Shown: positions 7,561 to 14,875, numbered from the stretch's first letter. The stretch is DNA of 18,616 bases from Methanofastidiosum sp964630765 (GCA_964630765.1 CAZVXE010000028.1:1-18616), one strand, 5' to 3'. The notes: a model not told the origin generated them from the letters alone. Numbers and translations: made by a program.

Positions 7561-8199
7561 TTAAGATTTTAGAATCTTAAGAATGTCTTTTGTGACTTGA
7601 CCGATATTATTACCGCCATCGACATTTTTTATTTTTTCTTTGTAATAAGATATCAAAGGCGCAGTTTGCTTTCTGTAAACATCAAGCCTATTTCTAATCA
7701 CTTCTTCTTTATCATCATCTCTTTGATGAAGCTTTCCACCACATGTATCACATGACATCTCTTTCTTAGGCTTCTTGTAAAGTAAATTATAGACCTCCCC
7801 ACAGTTTGGGCACGATAATCTTTTTGAGATTCTATTAATTATATCTTCATCATTCACATCGATATTTACAATATAGTCCAAAGACATATCCATTTGATCT
7901 AACAAATCATCTAAAGCCTCGGCCTGAGCTATGGTTCTTGGAAATCCATCAAGCAAAAATCCTTTTGTGCAGTCATCTTCTAAAAATCTTTCTTTCATCA
8001 TGCTGATGATGATTTCGTCCGGAACAAGACGTCCGGAATCCATATATTCTTTTGCATTTCTACCTACATCTGTTCCTCTTTTGACATTATCTCTAAGTAT
8101 ATCCCCAGTAGATATATGAGGTATATCAAAATCCTTAGAAATAATGTCGGCCTGAGTTCCTTTTCCGCAACCTGGCGGACCTAAAAGAATTATTCTCAT
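7561..8199 (-). CDS. adk: Adenylate kinase with zinc-binding lid
   Basis: 212 residues of the long bacterial-type adenylate kinase, which interconverts ATP + AMP and 2 ADP and keeps adenylate pools balanced in the cytoplasm. The P-loop GPPGCGKGT is at 7-15, the AMP-site STGDILR at 30-36, and DGFPRT at 84-89. The lid carries four cysteines in two CxxC pairs (C130/C133 and C150/C153), the zinc-binding form. A short linker KKPKKEM lies between the pairs. GGTGT at 8204-8208 on the minus strand precedes the ATG by about 4 nt. The gene follows the recombinase on the same strand after 40 nt and ends 17 nt from the convergent DUF4130 gene. It differs from the short archaeal-type adenylate kinase (AdkA) of Methanococcus and Sulfolobus. 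Complete and intact. Confidence 0.95.
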   Translation of the reverse strand: MRIILLGPPGCGKGTQADIISKDFDIPHISTGDILRDNVKRGTDVGRNAKEYMDSGRLVPDEIIISMMKERFLEDDCTKGFLLDGFPRTIAQAEALDDLLDQMDMSLDYIVNIDVNDEDIINRISKRLSCPNCGEVYNLLYKKPKKEMSCDTCGGKLHQRDDDKEEVIRNRLDVYRKQTAPLISYYKEKIKNVDGGNNIGQVTKDILKILKS

Positions 8200-8239
8200 A
8201 AAAACACCAATTTAAAGACTCTGGTAAATGTTTTTAAAT

Positions 8240-9058
8240 TTATTCATTAGATAGAGGATGTGCTTTATCATAAACTTTCTTTCTTCTTTCGTCTGTTACG
8301 TGGGTATAAATCTGGGTAGTAGATAAATTGGAATGGCCAAGAAGTTCCTTTATCACTACTATATCCGCATCACCCTCAAGCATGTGAGTAGCAAATGAAT
8401 GCCTCAATACATGTGGTGTGACTTTTTTTTCAATTCCCGCCTCTTTAGAATATTTCTTTATCAACCATTGAATTGTCCTTGCCGAGATTCTTTCACTATG
8501 ATTGCTCAAAAAAAGAGCTTCATTTGTATCGTTTCTCTCTAATATATATCTGTCTAGCATCTCTCTAGTTTTAGAATCTACGAATACAATCCTATCTTTA
8601 GATCCTTTACCAGATACTACGTGGATTGATTCAGTTTTTATATCATTTTTATTGAGTTTAACTAATTCTGACACTCTTAAACCAGTAGAATACAACAATC
8701 GGATTAAGCATTTATCACGTAATTTCCTGGGCTCATCGAGGAGAATTTTAATTTCCTCTTTAGTTAAAAATTTGGGTAGAGGTTTGGACAGTTTTGGCAG
8801 CATTACTTTGTCTGCAATATCAATATTTTGATATCTAAAATAAGAACGTAGTGCATTGAGATGCCTATGTATAGTTCTATTGGTCGCATTATTGTCATTT
8901 TTTAGATGGATCATATAACGTTTAATGTCTAATTCTGTGACTGATTCGGGATTTTTATTCGTGAAATCGAAAAAATTGGACAAAGTGTATCCATAATTTC
9001 TTATTGTATTTTTAGATTGCCCCCGAAGCTCTAGTTCCATCAGATAGTCTTCAAACAT
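8240..9058 (-). CDS. xerA: XerA/XerC/D-type tyrosine recombinase
   Basis: 272 residues from the start I prefer. Its role is probably resolution of chromosome dimers at a dif-like site, as shown for archaeal XerA of Pyrococcus. An N-terminal SAM-like core-binding domain is followed by the catalytic domain. All six catalytic residues are visible (numbering from the upstream ATG at 9073; subtract 5 for this start): R133 in GLRVSEL, K156 in GKGSKD, H221 and R224 in HVLRHSFATH, H247 in LLGHSNL, and nucleophile Y256 in QIYTHV. The upstream ATG at 9073 would lie only about 11 nt from the TATA box at 9081-9088, too close to be transcribed from it. The ATG at 9058 is 26 nt from the box centre, so MFEDYLMELELRG is the likely N-terminus. 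No integrase-type attachment site or phage gene is nearby, which supports a housekeeping recombinase. Confidence 0.92.
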   Translation of the reverse strand: MFEDYLMELELRGQSKNTIRNYGYTLSNFFDFTNKNPESVTELDIKRYMIHLKNDNNATNRTIHRHLNALRSYFRYQNIDIADKVMLPKLSKPLPKFLTKEEIKILLDEPRKLRDKCLIRLLYSTGLRVSELVKLNKNDIKTESIHVVSGKGSKDRIVFVDSKTREMLDRYILERNDTNEALFLSNHSERISARTIQWLIKKYSKEAGIEKKVTPHVLRHSFATHMLEGDADIVVIKELLGHSNLSTTQIYTHVTDERRKKVYDKAHPLSNE

Positions 9059-9080
9059 AAATACAGTAAACATTTAGATA

Positions 9081-9088
9081 TATATAAA
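9081..9088 (-). promoter_or_regulatory. TATA box deciding the recombinase start
   Basis: On the minus strand TTTATATA, centred 26 nt before the ATG at 9058. It supports leaderless initiation there and rules against the ATG at 9073 for this promoter. Confidence 0.6.
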
Positions 9089-9111
9089 TTTTGCGCATAA
9101 TTTATTAAAGA

Positions 9112-9119
9112 TTTATATA
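9112..9119 (+). promoter_or_regulatory. TATA box, leaderless promoter of the EamA transporter
   Basis: TTTATATA centred 25-26 nt before the ATG at 9141. It is back to back with the recombinase box only about 31 nt away, so the two promoters share an upstream region. Confidence 0.6.
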
Positions 9120-9140
9120 CTCGTTATCATACCTCATCTT

Positions 9141-9995
9141 ATGCTAATACCCTATCTTGCCCTAGGTGGCAGAATTATTCTATTAGGGTGGGAAAGAATT
9201 CTAGTAAAAAAACTTGGAGAAAAATCAGATAGTATTAGTGGTACTTTTCTATTTTTTGGTTTGGGAACAATATTTTTACTTCCTGCACTTTTTTTTGTAG
9301 ATATTGTACTTAATACTTCAATCTTATTTTATGTTAGTTTGAGTAGTTTTGTTTATTCGATTGCATTTTGGCTATATGTTAAATCATTGTCAGAGGGCGA
9401 AGCCTCTTTAGTAAGCCCACTATACAATTTCAATGTGTTCTTCCTATTGATATTGGCAGTGACTTTTCTAGGCGAGAAATTATCTCTTTTCAAAGTGCTT
9501 GGATTATTATTCTTATTTTATGGCGTTTCATTTCTAAACAGAAAAAGAAATATTATAGAATCATTTAAAGCAATTCTTTTAGATAAATCATGCCAGTACA
9601 TGATAATTGCATCACTTTTAATTGCGGTTGGTAGAACAATTGATGGTAATGCGATAAAAATTACACCCCCGATACTCTATGCGTTTTACCTCAATTTAGG
9701 CATATCTCTTTTCTTGCTTGTATATATTATAGCTAAAAGAAATTTATCAACTACAATTAAATTATTTAAAGAAAAAACTAAAATTGCAACTTTGAGCGGA
9801 GGATTAAATGCATATTCATACTTATTCTTATTAATCGCTTTCACAGGTATTGAAGTTAGTATTGCTGAGCCAGCTTCAATGACTGCTATGATTATCACAG
9901 TTATTTTGGCAGGGAAAATACTAAAAGAGAATATAAAAGAAAGGTTGCTAGGCGTTGCCATAATGCTTATTGGCCTATGGCTATTATTTATTTAA
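9141..9995 (+). CDS. EamA/DMT-family transporter
   Basis: 284 residues, almost entirely hydrophobic, with a pattern of about ten transmembrane segments arranged as two five-helix halves. This is the drug/metabolite transporter (EamA) architecture. The first half contains the conserved-looking SLSEGEASLVSPLYNFNVFF and ILAVTFLGEKLSLFKVLG segments. The second half has the matching IEVSIAEPASMTAMIITVIL and LAGKILKENIKERLLGVA segments, which mark the internal repeat (E-x-[AV]-S-x-x-x-P ... G-E/K-x-L). It sits in the cell membrane; the substrate cannot be read from the sequence (the family exports amino acids, metabolites or drugs). It is transcribed divergently from the recombinase and converges with the histidine kinase, 8 nt apart. 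The start fits a leaderless promoter. Confidence 0.88.
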   Translation: MLIPYLALGGRIILLGWERILVKKLGEKSDSISGTFLFFGLGTIFLLPALFFVDIVLNTSILFYVSLSSFVYSIAFWLYVKSLSEGEASLVSPLYNFNVFFLLILAVTFLGEKLSLFKVLGLLFLFYGVSFLNRKRNIIESFKAILLDKSCQYMIIASLLIAVGRTIDGNAIKITPPILYAFYLNLGISLFLLVYIIAKRNLSTTIKLFKEKTKIATLSGGLNAYSYLFLLIAFTGIEVSIAEPASMTAMIITVILAGKILKENIKERLLGVAIMLIGLWLLFI

Positions 9996-10003
9996 TAAAT
10001 ATA

Positions 10004-10726
10004 TTAAAATGCCCTTTCCAAAGTAATAACAAAAGTTGTTCCTTGGGGTAAACTATCCTGAACTCTAATATTTCCCCCATATAGTTCTATAAATTTTTTT
10101 GCTATGAATAATCCAATTCCTGCGCCCCTAGTCTCAGCATGACTAAATCCTGCATCAAATAGCTTTTCTCTTAAATCCAAAGGAATTCCTATTCCGTAAT
10201 CTGAAATAATAATCTCGCAACTTTTTTCATTATTTACCAACTTGAAATCAATCCGATCTGTATTCCCGTGCTTAATAGCATTTCTAACTAGATTTCCAAT
10301 AACTAAAGTGATTGCTTGGCTAGCTAATACTTGACAGTCTCCGCTTATTGAATAATTTATTTTATAAGAAGGCATTACAGAGTCTATTATCTCTCTAATA
10401 TTTATAGGACGAGGTTCAGGCCCAAATTCAATTAGGGGTTCAAGTTCCTTCATCTGTTTAATTAAATCAACTCCTCGATGAATACCTTTGAATGCACTAT
10501 TAATATATTTTTCATCTTTTTTCTTTTCATAAATTTCTAAAGCCATGCTTGCAGTGGCTAAATGGTTAAGAATATCATGGCGTAGTGTTTTATTGGTCAC
10601 TTTCAAAATTTCGTGTAATTCTTCTATTCTTTTATTCGATTTTAAATTATTCTGTTTTTCTTTTTGCAACTCCATAGATAAGCGGATTATCTCTTCATTT
10701 GGATTCTGATTAGGAATTGTATCCAT
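10004..10726 (-). CDS. Soluble histidine kinase without a sensor domain
   Basis: 240 residues. A polar coiled-coil start (about 10-45) leads into the phosphoacceptor segment LRHDILNHLATA with His50. The ATP-binding domain is intact: N-box NLVRNAIKHG with N149, G1 box ISDYGIGIP at 174-182, and G2 box TRGAGIGLFIAKKF at 199-212, ending LPQGTTFVITL. The LRHD-x-LN form of the H-box is common in archaeal and methanogen kinases. There is no membrane segment and no PAS, GAF or receiver domain, so the signal must come through the N-terminal coil or a partner protein. No response regulator is adjacent; the receiver hybrid at 2806-4230 is the only receiver domain in the window. The ATG is preceded by a G-run (GGGGGA on the minus strand, 10736-10741), a possible Shine-Dalgarno. 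Divergent from the TPR-J protein. Confidence 0.88.
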   Translation of the reverse strand: MDTIPNQNPNEEIIRLSMELQKEKQNNLKSNKRIEELHEILKVTNKTLRHDILNHLATASMALEIYEKKKDEKYINSAFKGIHRGVDLIKQMKELEPLIEFGPEPRPINIREIIDSVMPSYKINYSISGDCQVLASQAITLVIGNLVRNAIKHGNTDRIDFKLVNNEKSCEIIISDYGIGIPLDLREKLFDAGFSHAETRGAGIGLFIAKKFIELYGGNIRVQDSLPQGTTFVITLERAF

Positions 10727-10774
10727 GATCTTAGTTCCCCCGATAAGAAAATTATACTAGATTCATTAAATTAC

Positions 10775-10782
10775 TATATAAA
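10775..10782 (-). promoter_or_regulatory. TATA box for the histidine kinase
   Basis: On the minus strand TTTATATA, predicting a transcript start near 10752 and a leader of about 26 nt that includes the G-run. Confidence 0.5.
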
Positions 10783-10807
10783 TATTCCTTATATGTTTAT
10801 AATTTTC

Positions 10808-10822
10808 CTAAATAGAATTTAG
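10808..10822. promoter_or_regulatory. Inverted repeat between two divergent promoters
   Basis: CTAAAT-aga-ATTTAG, perfect 6-bp arms with a 3-nt centre. It lies between the kinase TATA box (10775-10782) and the TPR-J TATA box (10889-10896), where one regulator could act on both. The rest of the 207-nt gap shows no gene. Confidence 0.25.
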
Positions 10823-10888
10823 ATAAGCTAAAAAAGAGAATAGATGATTATTTCAATAAGATTTAAAACATGATTTATTAATCTTCAT

Positions 10889-10896
10889 TATATAAA
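10889..10896 (+). promoter_or_regulatory. TATA box for the TPR-J protein
   Basis: TATATAAA, predicting a transcript start near 10918 and a short leader of about 15 nt that holds GGAGG at 10922-10926. Confidence 0.55.
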
Positions 10897-10933
10897 GATA
10901 GACTATTACAGTTATACATTTGGAGGCTAAGGA

Positions 10934-12520
10934 GTGGCAAAGAAAAAAAAAGTTCCAATATCCTTTTGGGAAGAACAACTTGTAAAGGAGAAGCAAGAGA
11001 ATAAAGATCCAGAGAAAGTAAAATTCATAAGAAATGTACTTATTTCTGAATATACATCGCTTTATGAGAAATATTTGGATAAAGGAAATTATAAAAAAAC
11101 AAATGAAATTAATGATAAGATTCATGAATTAAAAAAAGAGATAGATGTTAGTTCAAAAGAGGAAGTAGTTTGGCTATTTGAAAAAAAGGCCCTTGATTAT
11201 TTACAGAATTCTTCTTATGATGAGGCAATTTCATATTTCAAAATAGCATTAGAAAAATCATTAAATATTTCCACGATTAAACCTGAAGAAATTAAAAATA
11301 TCAAAGAAAGTTTAAAGAAATCCTACTTTGAAAAGGGATCTTCAAGCTTAAATCAGAATAAATTCGATGACGCGATAGTTTCGTTTAAAAAAATCTTAGA
11401 TTTTTGCGTAGAAAATAGCGACAAAAAATCGGATGAAACTAAAGAAGCCTTAGACAATCTAATAATGTGTTACAATCAAAAGGGAGAATATCTTGCTAAA
11501 CGAGACAGATTTGAAGATGCAATAAACTCCATAGACAAAGCTATTGAAATAACTAATGACATGGGCATTGAAACAGAAACTGCAAAATCGGCAAAAAAAA
11601 ATATAGCAAAAATACAGACTTTATTTGCTTTTAATCAAATTGATAAAGGACTTTATGATTTGGCTATATCAAATCTAAAAAAAATTTTGGACATGTCACT
11701 ACAACTATATGGAAATGATTCAGACGACTACATTCAATCAAAAAATAATCTAATTAAAGGATACAATGCAAAAGGTAAGAATTTTCTTGAAAAGAGTAGA
11801 TACGATGATGCTATTTCAGCATTTGAGAGATCTCTTGAACTAACAAAAGATGACAAGGGCCATTCTAGTAAATACATCAACGATTCGATTGACGGAATAA
11901 TTAAATCATACTACCAAAAATCATGTGCATATGAAGAATATGACAAATATGAAGAAGCGATTATAAATTTAGAAAAGGCGTTGAAGATAGGATCAAAATA
12001 TCAAGTTAACAAAATAAGAATTAGTTATGTCACAGATAAATTATTTTTAATATTAAAAACTCAATATGAAACAGCTTCTAAAAATTATAATTCTCAGAAA
12101 ATGAAGGAAATACTTGATATCGCTTTGAATCTCATAAGAAGTGGCTATAACTCTATTAATTTTGATGAAAATACTATCAAGATATATTTTGAAAGAATAA
12201 GAAATCAGAGAACAGAAGAAGGGCACAAGAAATCTTATGAAAAACATCAAGAATATACAAGAGAAGACAAGAAAGAAAAACAGGAAAAGAAAAAAAGCGT
12301 AGTTGATGAAATATCAATTAAAGAACTAGTTATCAAATTTGAATTGGATGATAATGGGACTATAACCAAAGAATTGATAAAAGAACAGTATAGGTATTGG
12401 GTTGATCTTCTACACCCAGATAAAAATCTAAATAAAAGTGATGCAACTATAAAAAAGGCAGAAGAAAAACTAAAAGAGATAAATACAATCTATAAAAAGT
12501 TAATTGAACATTTTCCTTAG
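10934..12520 (+). CDS. TPR-repeat protein with C-terminal J domain
   Basis: 528 residues, cytoplasmic. The N-terminal 70 residues are charged and helical. From about 80 to 355 there are at least five tetratricopeptide-like repeats, each marked by a [FY]-[DE]-[DE]-A-I-x-x-[FLI] core: YDEAISYF at 95-102, FDDAIVSF at 144-151, FEDAINSI at 193-200, YDDAISAF at 290-297 and YEEAIINL at 339-346. A further helical stretch and a lysine/glutamate-rich linker (about 425-455) lead to a J domain at 458-527. Its HPD motif is at 494-496 in LLHPDKN, with helix II before it and a KAEEKLKEINTIYKKL helix III after it. The J domain stimulates Hsp70 (DnaK) ATPase, so this is probably a co-chaperone or assembly scaffold; no dnaK is in the window. 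The start is a GTG with a strong GGAGG 7 nt upstream. Confidence 0.85.
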   Translation: MAKKKKVPISFWEEQLVKEKQENKDPEKVKFIRNVLISEYTSLYEKYLDKGNYKKTNEINDKIHELKKEIDVSSKEEVVWLFEKKALDYLQNSSYDEAISYFKIALEKSLNISTIKPEEIKNIKESLKKSYFEKGSSSLNQNKFDDAIVSFKKILDFCVENSDKKSDETKEALDNLIMCYNQKGEYLAKRDRFEDAINSIDKAIEITNDMGIETETAKSAKKNIAKIQTLFAFNQIDKGLYDLAISNLKKILDMSLQLYGNDSDDYIQSKNNLIKGYNAKGKNFLEKSRYDDAISAFERSLELTKDDKGHSSKYINDSIDGIIKSYYQKSCAYEEYDKYEEAIINLEKALKIGSKYQVNKIRISYVTDKLFLILKTQYETASKNYNSQKMKEILDIALNLIRSGYNSINFDENTIKIYFERIRNQRTEEGHKKSYEKHQEYTREDKKEKQEKKKSVVDEISIKELVIKFELDDNGTITKELIKEQYRYWVDLLHPDKNLNKSDATIKKAEEKLKEINTIYKKLIEHFP

Positions 12521-12535
12521 ATCATATAAGTTCCA

Positions 12536-12904
12536 TCATATTACTTTTCCTATCTCTTCAGCGGCTCTTTTCATATCTAAGAAAACTAATCCCAATTTCG
12601 CATCTTTTCTTGCTAAAGCAGTGAGAACTGCTTCTTCACCTGCACCCATGAGAAGAATATACCCATTCTGTCCTTTGACGAAGACTTCTTCAAGGCTTCC
12701 TTTCATAAGCTCCTTTGAAGTTCTTTCACCTAAGGAAAGCATAGCTGCAGACATTGCAGCAACACGATCTTCTTCAACATCTTTTGGTAGAGCGCTGGCT
12801 ATTACCAACCCATCTGTTGAAACAATGGCAGATGCTTCTATATCAGGGGATGTTCCACTTAGATCTTTTAACATTTCAGTTAATTTTTCTATTCGACTGG
12901 CCAT
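12536..12904 (-). CDS. Roadblock/LC7 domain protein
   Basis: 122 residues covering one Roadblock/LC7 fold. The signature is GTSPDIEASAIVSTDGLVIA at 17-36, then an alpha helix RVAAMSAAMLSLGERTSKEL, then strands EEVFVKGQNGYILLM and EEAVLTALARKDAKLGLVFL, and a closing helix. In bacteria and archaea these proteins dimerise and often serve as partners or activators of small GTPases (MglB type); in archaea the partner is usually unknown. No GTPase gene is present here. The ATG at 12904 is preceded by GGTGA (12909-12913). The gene lies 14 nt downstream of the cysteine-containing protein gene and very likely shares its transcript. Its 3' end is 15 nt from the convergent TPR-J gene. Confidence 0.92.
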   Translation of the reverse strand: MASRIEKLTEMLKDLSGTSPDIEASAIVSTDGLVIASALPKDVEEDRVAAMSAAMLSLGERTSKELMKGSLEEVFVKGQNGYILLMGAGEEAVLTALARKDAKLGLVFLDMKRAAEEIGKVI

Positions 12905-12918
12905 TAAATCACCTTACA

Positions 12919-13407
12919 TTAATCTTTAAATTTTTCAAATGAAACTAAACAAGGAGTTTCTTTGTTAAATTCAAATTTATACATATATTTTAGAGATTCA
13001 CCTTCTTTGTTGAATTCCATTGCTCCAAGTAATGTTATGGCCCTAAGGCATGCTATTTCTTTTCCCTCGTCTATTAGTCTTGAACAGTGAGATTTGTAGG
13101 GGCAATTAATTGCTTTAAAAGTAAAATTATTATCGTCGCCTGCCATTTCAAAATCAGCACTATTAAAAAATTCTGCTTTGACAAGTGCTTCAATAAACAT
13201 TTTTGCAGTATTGTAGGGGCTAAGCCCTTTTTGGAATTCCATTCCGAGATCTTTCCAAGATTCAATAAATGGCCTAATAGCTATAGTTCCCCATCTTCTG
13301 TAAAAAAGCTTTGGTTTATCAAAGAATATATTTGCGGTATTTTCAACTCCGTAAAGCCAAGCGTTCATAATGGTGCTTGTATATTTCAATTTAACATTGA
13401 TGTCCAT
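12919..13407 (-). CDS. Uncharacterised cysteine-containing protein in operon with Roadblock protein
   Basis: 162 residues that I do not recognise with certainty. It starts with a helical, aromatic-rich half (AWLYGVENTANIFFDKPKLF, YRRWG, WKDLGMEF). A short strand region (FEMAGDDNNFTFKA) comes next, then a cysteine segment C102-PYKSH-C108 and C120 in NCPYKSHCSRLIDEGKEIAC, with C153 near the end. The layout (helices, then strands, then a CPY-type cysteine motif) recalls V4R-like ligand-binding or heme/metal sensor folds, but this is tentative. An in-frame GTG at 13416 is part of the Shine-Dalgarno GGTGA (13413-13417), so I place the start at the ATG at 13407. The same GGTGA-to-ATG arrangement is used by the Roadblock gene 14 nt downstream. 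Close spacing suggests the two products work together, perhaps as sensor and adaptor. Confidence 0.7.
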   Translation of the reverse strand: MDINVKLKYTSTIMNAWLYGVENTANIFFDKPKLFYRRWGTIAIRPFIESWKDLGMEFQKGLSPYNTAKMFIEALVKAEFFNSADFEMAGDDNNFTFKAINCPYKSHCSRLIDEGKEIACLRAITLLGAMEFNKEGESLKYMYKFEFNKETPCLVSFEKFKD

Positions 13408-13564
13408 TAAATTCACCTTTGAGAATTTAGCGATTTAAATTCAATTCCTACTTGAACTTTTGATATTTAAAGTTTTCCTTGAATTAAATTTAAAAAAATT
13501 AAGATTTATTTAACATGAAAATAAAATTAAAAATAATACAATTTAATCTAATAATAAAAATAAT

Positions 13565-14836
13565 TTATTTAAGCATGTCAAATTTACAGGCGTCAATGCA
13601 TTTTTTGCATCGTATGCATTCAGATTGATCAACAATTCCTTTTGTAATTGCATCTGTTTCGCACACTCTATCGCAAAGTGTGCAGTTCTTGCAACCGTTC
13701 TTCGCTTTTATTTTGTATATCGAGAATTTGGAAAATATAGCTAATACGGCCCCATAGGGACAAATATATCTACAAAATGGCCTTGAGATTATTAGTGATG
13801 CTCCAGAGACTATAGCTACCGAGATTATCCCATATAATGTAAAATTAAATGAGAACAAGTAAGAAAACGGATCAATTTTTTGGAAAAAAGGATACCTAGT
13901 GGAGACGACCACCCCTACGATTATTAATGCAAATAAATATTTGAAATATTTTAGAACTTTATCTAATTTTTGTGGCATTCTGAATTTTGTTAATTTACTA
14001 CCGATTCCCGCCAAAAGCTGTTGCCAAGCACCGATGGGGCAAGCATATCCACAAAATATTCTTCCAAATACAACGGAGAACCCTATTGGTAATATGAATA
14101 ATAATGACCAGTAAAGATAATTACCTTTTATAGCCCCTATTGAATACAAAGCAAGTTGCTGCAATGACCCCACGACACAAAGGCATCCGCCACGAATAAA
14201 TCCAAGATATACTAAAGATATGGCCAATGCCAAATATCTTATTTCTTTTCTTCTTAATTTGAAAAAGTAGAGCATGCCCAATAACATTAAACCAAATGTT
14301 ACTAAAAGATCCTCTTTCAATATTTTTTCTAAACCATTTATTGGCTCTGATTCGCCATTAGAACGATCTGAATTTATTATAGTACTATCGCCATATATTT
14401 TTTTATTGGATTCTATAAATAATGCCTCGGCCTGTTCCTTTACCATGCTATTGGTAATACCATATGGCCTTAGGCTCTCTATCCTTGTTTTAGGTGAAAC
14501 ATTAATTCTTAAGCTATCCATCAGTTCTTTGGTATCAATAGAATAAGCATTAGCAACTTCTTCGATAGACATAGTTTTGATTACGCTACCTTTGATCTCA
14601 GGCAGAGTTACATCTTGTGGTATTACTAAAGATTGATTTTGAATCGTACCTGGTGCCGGCTCTGATCTATCACATACCATATTATTATTAGTATCGACAT
14701 ATTTTCCACAATCACCAGGATAAACGCAATTAGAATCTGTTTCCCCAAATGGGCAGTCATCCCAAGAATAGACAAAATTAAGATTAATAATACTAAATAT
14801 GAATAAAGTTAATAAAAAAATTGATGTTTTTCTCAT
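13565..14836 (-). CDS. Membrane polyferredoxin, NapH-like, with exported N-terminal domain
   Basis: 423 residues from the ATG at 14836. Residues 1-24 form a signal peptide (MRKTSIFLLTLFIFSIINLN). An exported part follows, with cysteines 28, 37, 43 and 55 and a calcium-loop-like VDTNNNMVCDRSEP. A helical region (90-145) contains IEEVANAYSIDTKELMDSLR. Five hydrophobic segments fall at about 176-193, 200-217, 241-260, 296-314 and 330-350. Between them are GGCLCVVGSLQQL, FCGYACPIGAWQQ and FCRYICPYGAV, the NapH/NosR-type C-x3-CP motifs. The tail has two [4Fe-4S] ferredoxin motifs: C382/C385/C388/C392 and C407/C410/C413/C417. It probably moves electrons between the membrane and a cytoplasmic or exported partner; none is adjacent. 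An upstream TTG in frame at 14896 is rejected, because a TATA-like box lies between it and this start. Confidence 0.85.
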   Translation of the reverse strand: MRKTSIFLLTLFIFSIINLNFVYSWDDCPFGETDSNCVYPGDCGKYVDTNNNMVCDRSEPAPGTIQNQSLVIPQDVTLPEIKGSVIKTMSIEEVANAYSIDTKELMDSLRINVSPKTRIESLRPYGITNSMVKEQAEALFIESNKKIYGDSTIINSDRSNGESEPINGLEKILKEDLLVTFGLMLLGMLYFFKLRRKEIRYLALAISLVYLGFIRGGCLCVVGSLQQLALYSIGAIKGNYLYWSLLFILPIGFSVVFGRIFCGYACPIGAWQQLLAGIGSKLTKFRMPQKLDKVLKYFKYLFALIIVGVVVSTRYPFFQKIDPFSYLFSFNFTLYGIISVAIVSGASLIISRPFCRYICPYGAVLAIFSKFSIYKIKAKNGCKNCTLCDRVCETDAITKGIVDQSECIRCKKCIDACKFDMLK

Positions 14837-14850
14837 AAAATCGATAATCA

Positions 14851-14864
14851 AATCACATGTGATT
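14851..14864. promoter_or_regulatory. Perfect 14-bp palindrome between TATA box and start, possible operator
   Basis: AATCACATGTGATT is its own reverse complement. It lies directly after the minus-strand TATA-like box and 14 nt before the polyferredoxin ATG, overlapping the expected transcript start. A repressor bound here would block initiation. Confidence 0.4.
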
Positions 14865-14875
14865 CTTTTAAAAAG
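14865..14875 (-). promoter_or_regulatory. TATA-like box for the polyferredoxin gene
   Basis: On the minus strand CTTTTTAAAAG, predicting a transcript start near 14843, a few nucleotides before the ATG at 14836. It decides against the upstream TTG start at 14896. Confidence 0.45.

Noticed and set aside
12504..12929. Plus-strand open frame opposite the Roadblock gene
   Set aside because: The minus strand encodes a clear Roadblock/LC7 domain with a Shine-Dalgarno; the plus frame has no domain or signal.
13408..13416. GTG start at 13416 for the cysteine-containing protein
   Set aside because: The GTG is part of the Shine-Dalgarno GGTGA (13413-13417) that serves the ATG at 13407.
13515..13628. 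Plus-strand open frame after the polyferredoxin 3' end
   Set aside because: About 37 residues of low-complexity Ile/Lys, overlapping the real gene on the other strand; no start signal.
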